Below are positions 6,974-9,386 of a stretch of 9,386 nt of DNA, piece by piece (the first letter of the stretch is position 1; every line of letters begins with the position of its first letter). Made by a program: the position numbers and the translations under genes. Source of the stretch: Desulfovibrio sp. UBA4079 (lineage in GTDB: Bacteria; Desulfobacterota; Desulfovibrionia; Desulfovibrionales; Desulfovibrionaceae); the NCBI GenBank assembly GCA_002382645.1, contig DFYP01000027.1, positions 25,706 through 35,091 of the forward strand. The letters are read 5' to 3'. Below the pieces are notes generated by a model. That model worked only from the letters and a program-made list of their open reading frames with translations, did no database searches and was not told the origin of the DNA.

Positions 6974-7897
6974 GTGCTCTGTCTGGCCGGGCCCACGGGC
7001 ACGGGCAAGACCGGCGCGGCCCTGGCCGTGGCCCGGGACATCCCGGCCGTGGTGGTCAATTTCGACTCCCGCCAGGTCTATGCCGACTTCCCCATTGTCA
7101 CGGCCCAGCCCAGCGTTGCAGAGCGGGCCGTGTGCCCCCACCGGCTCTACGGCTTTTTGCCCACGGACCAGGCCCTCACGGCCGCGGCCTTTGCGGACAT
7201 GGCCCGGGCCGAGGTGCGCCGGGCCGCGGCCAAGGGCCTGCTGCCCATCCTCGTGGGCGGCACGGGCCTGTATTTGAAGGCCATTCTCCAGGGCCTGGCC
7301 CCCATCCCGCCCATTCCGGCCGAAATCCGGCAGGCCGTGCTGGCCCGGCTCACGGCCGAGGGCGCGCCCGCCCTGCACGCCGAACTGTCCCGGCTGGACC
7401 CGGACTACGCGGCCCGCATCCACCCCAACGACAGCCAGCGCAATGCCCGGGCCCTGGAGGTCTTCCAGGCCACGGGCAAAACCCTGACCTGGTGGCACGC
7501 CGAGGGTTCCGAGGCCGCGCCGTTCGAGCCCCTGGTCCTGGGCCTGGGCGCGGACCTGGAGGCGCTGACCCCGGTGCTGGCCGCCCGGGTGGGAGCCATG
7601 CTGGACGCCGGGGCCCTGGACGAGGTGCGTGCGGCCTTGGAGCGCTGCCCGGACCCCGAGGCCCCGGGATTCTCGGGCATCGGCTGCGCCGAGCTGGTGG
7701 CGCACCTGCGCGGGGAATCGACCCTGGACGAGGCCGTGGCGCGCTGGATCAGGAACACCCGGGCCTATGCCAAGCGCCAGTTCACCTGGTTCAAGGCCGT
7801 GCCCGGCCTGCGCTGGCTGGCCCCGGGCGACGGGGCAGGGGCGTTGGCGGCGACAAAGGCGTGGCTGGACTCGTGTCGCGGCAGGCAACAGGATTGA
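6974..7897 (+). CDS. miaA: tRNA dimethylallyltransferase MiaA
   Basis: MiaA transfers a dimethylallyl group to N6 of A37 in tRNAs reading codons that begin with U. The protein has a P-loop LAGPTGTGKT (residues 4-13), NFDSRQVYADFP (the DSxQVY motif), PHRLYGF, the conserved VGGTGLYLKAIL, ARIHPNDSQRNARALEV, GFSGIGCAELVAHL and the family's C-terminal TRAYAKRQFTWFKAV. The GTG at 6974 leaves only five residues before the P-loop glycine and has no ribosome binding site nearby. The frame stays open upstream, and a CTG at 6953 sits six bases after GGGAGG (6941-6946), which is a more plausible start and adds seven residues. The P-loop variant and ADFPIVTAQPS segment fit what I recall of Desulfovibrio MiaA proteins. 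It is the last gene of the operon; its 3' end lies inside a palindrome. Confidence 0.94.
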   Translation: MLCLAGPTGTGKTGAALAVARDIPAVVVNFDSRQVYADFPIVTAQPSVAERAVCPHRLYGFLPTDQALTAAAFADMARAEVRRAAAKGLLPILVGGTGLYLKAILQGLAPIPPIPAEIRQAVLARLTAEGAPALHAELSRLDPDYAARIHPNDSQRNARALEVFQATGKTLTWWHAEGSEAAPFEPLVLGLGADLEALTPVLAARVGAMLDAGALDEVRAALERCPDPEAPGFSGIGCAELVAHLRGESTLDEAVARWIRNTRAYAKRQFTWFKAVPGLRWLAPGDGAGALAATKAWLDSCRGRQQD

Positions 7898-8033
7898 GCG
7901 ACAGCGCAAGACGCGACACGAGAGGCGGACGAATGTCCGGTCCGCCGCCGAAGGCGGCGTGAGCGAGCCGGAAACCCCGTTTTCCGGCGAAGCGATCCCC
8001 CGCGCAATACGGCTTTGCGTATTGTGCGGACAT
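7870..8033. repeat. Cluster of palindromes between convergent miaA and sixA-like genes
   Basis: Several inverted repeats are packed into 164 bases. (a) A perfect 11-bp pair, ctcgtgtcgcg at 7870-7880 with cgcgacacgag at 7912-7922, spans the miaA stop codon. (b) ggcggac at 7924-7930 pairs with gtccgcc at 7940-7946. (c) cgccgcc at 7943-7949 pairs with ggcggcg at 7953-7959 around a GAA loop and competes with (b). (d) gccggaaa at 7967-7974 pairs with tttccggc at 7981-7988. (e) A 12-bp stem joins 8000-8011 and 8018-8029 with one G-U pair. (f) atgtccg at 7933-7939 is the reverse complement of cggacat at 8027-8033 and brackets c-e. No T-run follows any stem, so these are not textbook terminators. A REP/BIME-like or miniature mobile element, or a transcript-end stabiliser, is possible. 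Confidence 0.65.
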
Positions 8034-8042
8034 CATATCGGA

Positions 8043-8537
8043 TCAAGACCCGGCAAGCAGTTGCAGGTGCTTGGCCTGGAGCAGCCAGAGCAGGCTGGCG
8101 TTCTGGGCCGCCAGGTGCGTGGTTTCCAGGCAGAGCAGGCCGCCGTTCTCCAGGCCCAGGTTCAGGGGCTCGGGAAAGGGGCTCATGAGGCGCGAGGCCA
8201 GGAGGTTCAGGTTGGGCAGGTGCCCGGCCACGAACAGGACCTCGGCCTTGTCGAAGGCGTGCAGGAAATGCAGGCTGGTTTCGGCCGGGGCCGATGGTTT
8301 CAGGGCCTCGTCGCAGGCGATGCGGGAGGGGTTGAAGCCCACGGCCTTGGCCACGATCTCGGCGGTCTGGCGGGCGCGGGTCTTGGTGCTGGCGGCCATG
8401 GCCCCGGGCCGCAGGCCCAGGAGGCGCATGGCCCTGGCCGCGCGCTCCACCTGGCCCTGGCCCACGGGGCTCAGGGGCTGGTCCGGATGGATTTCCTTGG
8501 ACAGACAGGCGCCGTGCTGCATGAGCAGGACGAGCAT
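8043..8537 (-). CDS. SixA-like histidine phosphatase family protein
   Basis: This 164-residue single-domain protein belongs to the histidine phosphatase (phosphoglycerate mutase-like) superfamily. The N-terminal catalytic motif reads LLMQHGAC (QHG at residues 7-9) instead of the usual RHG; H8 is the expected phosphate acceptor. PLSPVGQGQVERAA follows as in SixA, then ASTKTRARQTAEIV (49-62, SixA-like S-K-RARQTAE) and VAGHLPNL with the second catalytic H106. SixA removes phosphate from phosphohistidine in signalling proteins; the target here is unknown. The ATG at 8537 is chosen because GGAGG lies four bases upstream; another ATG directly touching the GGAGG is in a different frame. It is transcribed alone, converging on miaA and diverging from the exported-protein gene. 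Confidence 0.85.
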   Translation of the reverse strand: MLVLLMQHGACLSKEIHPDQPLSPVGQGQVERAARAMRLLGLRPGAMAASTKTRARQTAEIVAKAVGFNPSRIACDEALKPSAPAETSLHFLHAFDKAEVLFVAGHLPNLNLLASRLMSPFPEPLNLGLENGGLLCLETTHLAAQNASLLWLLQAKHLQLLAGS

Positions 8538-8641
8538 GCATCCTCCGCTGGTTTATCGGCCGCAGGCTAGCACGGGCCGGGACAGGCCCGCAAGGACGGA
8601 TGCTTGCGCTCCGGGCTCCGGCACGGTACAGGCCATGTCAC

Positions 8642-8661
8642 CGGCGCGGCTGCGCCGTTTT
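8642..8661 (+). terminator. Possible terminator- or attenuator-like hairpin ahead of the exported-protein gene
   Basis: cggcgc (8642-8647) pairs with gcgccg (8652-8657) around GGCT and is followed by TTTT. It sits just before the ATG at 8674 in the likely leader, or inside the coding region if the ATG at 8635 is used. The stem is short and the T-run is only four bases, so it may have no function. Confidence 0.25.
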
Positions 8662-8673
8662 CGAGGCAGGACC

Positions 8674-9386
8674 ATGCGCAGAGCGATTCTTTTCAGCGTG
8701 ATTCTTTTGGCCGTTTCGGCCTCCGCTGCCCTGGCCCTGGGCCAGGCGGACTGGGCCTCGGGCACGCTCTCGGCCCGGGCCGTGGAGCCCGTGGACCCGG
8801 ACCCCTACGCGCCCACCGGCGACCCGGCCGTGGCCCTGCGCAAGGCCGCCCTGGCCGCTCGCAAGGGACTCTGGGAGACCCTGGCCGCCCTGCGCTTCGA
8901 CGCGGAGTTCGGGGTGGGCGATTTGCTGGCCCGGGACCAGACCCTGGCCGGCCGGGTGCGCGGCCTGCTCCAGAATTCGCCGATCCAGGGCGGCGAGGTC
9001 CAGACCGGGACGGGCAGGGCCCAGGAGGCCACGGCCCGCACCGTGCTGGCGGGCACGCTCCTGGACGTGCTCATGCCGCCCTCCCTGGTCCAGTTCCAGA
9101 GCGGGGTGCCGCCCCGGCGCACCCTGGCCCCGACCCAGACCCTGCTGGCCCCGGACCTGGTCCCGCTCCAGGAAGGCGCGGCCCCGGCCCCGGTGCTGCT
9201 CCAGGCCCCGACCGCCCCGGCGGCCCACGCCGGATACAGCGGGCTGGTGGTGGACGCCCGGCACCTCGCCGTGGTCCCGGCGCTCCTGCCAGTGCTCTTC
9301 GATCCCTCGGGAACCGGCCTGTACGGCGCCTTTCTCGTGCCCCGGGCCTCGGCCCTGGCCAACCGCCTGGCGGTCTACACCGCCAC
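8674..9386 (+). CDS. Exported protein, LPP20-like appearance, 3' partial
   Basis: The frame is open from the ATG at 8674 to the window end (237 codons seen, no stop). It begins with a clear Sec signal peptide: MRRAILFSVILLAVSASAALA, with probable signal peptidase I cleavage after A21 (ALA). There is no lipobox cysteine. The mature part has a segment of the form DPAVALRKAALAARKGLWETL, then RVRGLLQNSPIQGGE, a long Pro/Ala/Leu-rich stretch, and YSGLVVDARHLAVVPALLPVLFDPSGTGLYGAF near residues 187-219. This resembles exported LPP20/FlgP-type hypothetical proteins I remember from Desulfovibrio-like genomes; the assignment is tentative. An in-frame ATG at 8635 would add 13 residues rich in arginine. 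Base use matches the neighbours, so it looks native. Confidence 0.75.
   Translation, partial: MRRAILFSVILLAVSASAALALGQADWASGTLSARAVEPVDPDPYAPTGDPAVALRKAALAARKGLWETLAALRFDAEFGVGDLLARDQTLAGRVRGLLQNSPIQGGEVQTGTGRAQEATARTVLAGTLLDVLMPPSLVQFQSGVPPRRTLAPTQTLLAPDLVPLQEGAAPAPVLLQAPTAPAAHAGYSGLVVDARHLAVVPALLPVLFDPSGTGLYGAFLVPRASALANRLAVYTA

Noticed and set aside
7870..8033. tRNA or CRISPR origin for the palindrome cluster
   Set aside because: There is no TTCGA-type T-loop or CCA-compatible acceptor arrangement, and the stems are unlike each other rather than repeated with spacers.
7791..8036. Minus-strand frame of 81 codons across the palindrome cluster
   Set aside because: It runs through hairpins and into the 3' end of miaA, has no ribosome binding site and no recognisable sequence.
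8573..8621. Series of short hairpins (cgggcc/ggcccg, cgcaag/cttgcg, ccgg/ccgg) between the sixA-like and exported-protein genes
   Set aside because: Stems of 4-6 bp are common in DNA this GC-rich and no T-run or conserved layout supports a function.
8604..8632. TTGCGC, 17 bases, TACAGG as a sigma-70 promoter for the exported-protein gene
   Set aside because: Each box matches only about half of the consensus, which is expected often by chance.

Overview
The window is about 9.4 kb of very GC-rich bacterial chromosome, with G or C at most third codon positions. It carries mostly housekeeping genes packed into short operons. The style of the proteins and the gene order suggest a sulfate-reducing Desulfovibrionales relative (Desulfovibrio-like). 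The pointers are a MiaA with an 'FDSRQVYADFP' style motif, a small four-cysteine protein behind gpmI, and a beta-CASP hydrolase ahead of rsmD-coaD. The taxonomic call is inference from remembered family patterns, not from a search.

Layout. (1) Positions 3-2376, plus strand: a three-gene unit with overlapping stops and starts. It holds rsfS (ribosome silencing factor, 5' end outside the window), gpmI (phosphoglycerate mutase) and a 79-residue four-cysteine protein. A strong intrinsic terminator follows at 2436-2474. The rsfS frame carries a long Lys/Ala/Pro-rich N-terminal tail built on an exact 15-bp period. (2) Positions 2577-4130, minus strand: a LOG-family (TIGR00730-like) nucleotide hydrolase followed, with no spacer, by an EamA-type membrane transporter. 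(3) Positions 4268-7897, plus strand: a beta-CASP metallo-beta-lactamase hydrolase, rsmD, coaD and miaA, a tight operon for RNA processing and modification plus coenzyme A synthesis. (4) Positions 7870-8033: a cluster of perfect or near-perfect palindromes between the convergent miaA and sixA-like genes. (5) Positions 8043-8537, minus strand: a SixA-like histidine phosphatase. (6) From 8674 to the window end, plus strand: an exported protein of LPP20-like appearance, cut by the edge.

Most of the content is ordinary core metabolism and translation support. The genes share a theme: ribosome shut-off (RsfS), 16S rRNA methylation (RsmD), tRNA modification (MiaA), RNA-type hydrolase (beta-CASP), CoA supply (CoaD) and glycolysis (GpmI). 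I see no phage, transposase, CRISPR array, rRNA or tRNA gene, and no gene-free stretch longer than 300 bases. The less ordinary items are the pentapeptide-repeat tail on RsfS, two gene junctions where one in-frame TAG is followed directly by the next start codon, the probable non-AUG start of miaA, and the palindrome cluster after miaA. I found no convincing undescribed multi-gene system.
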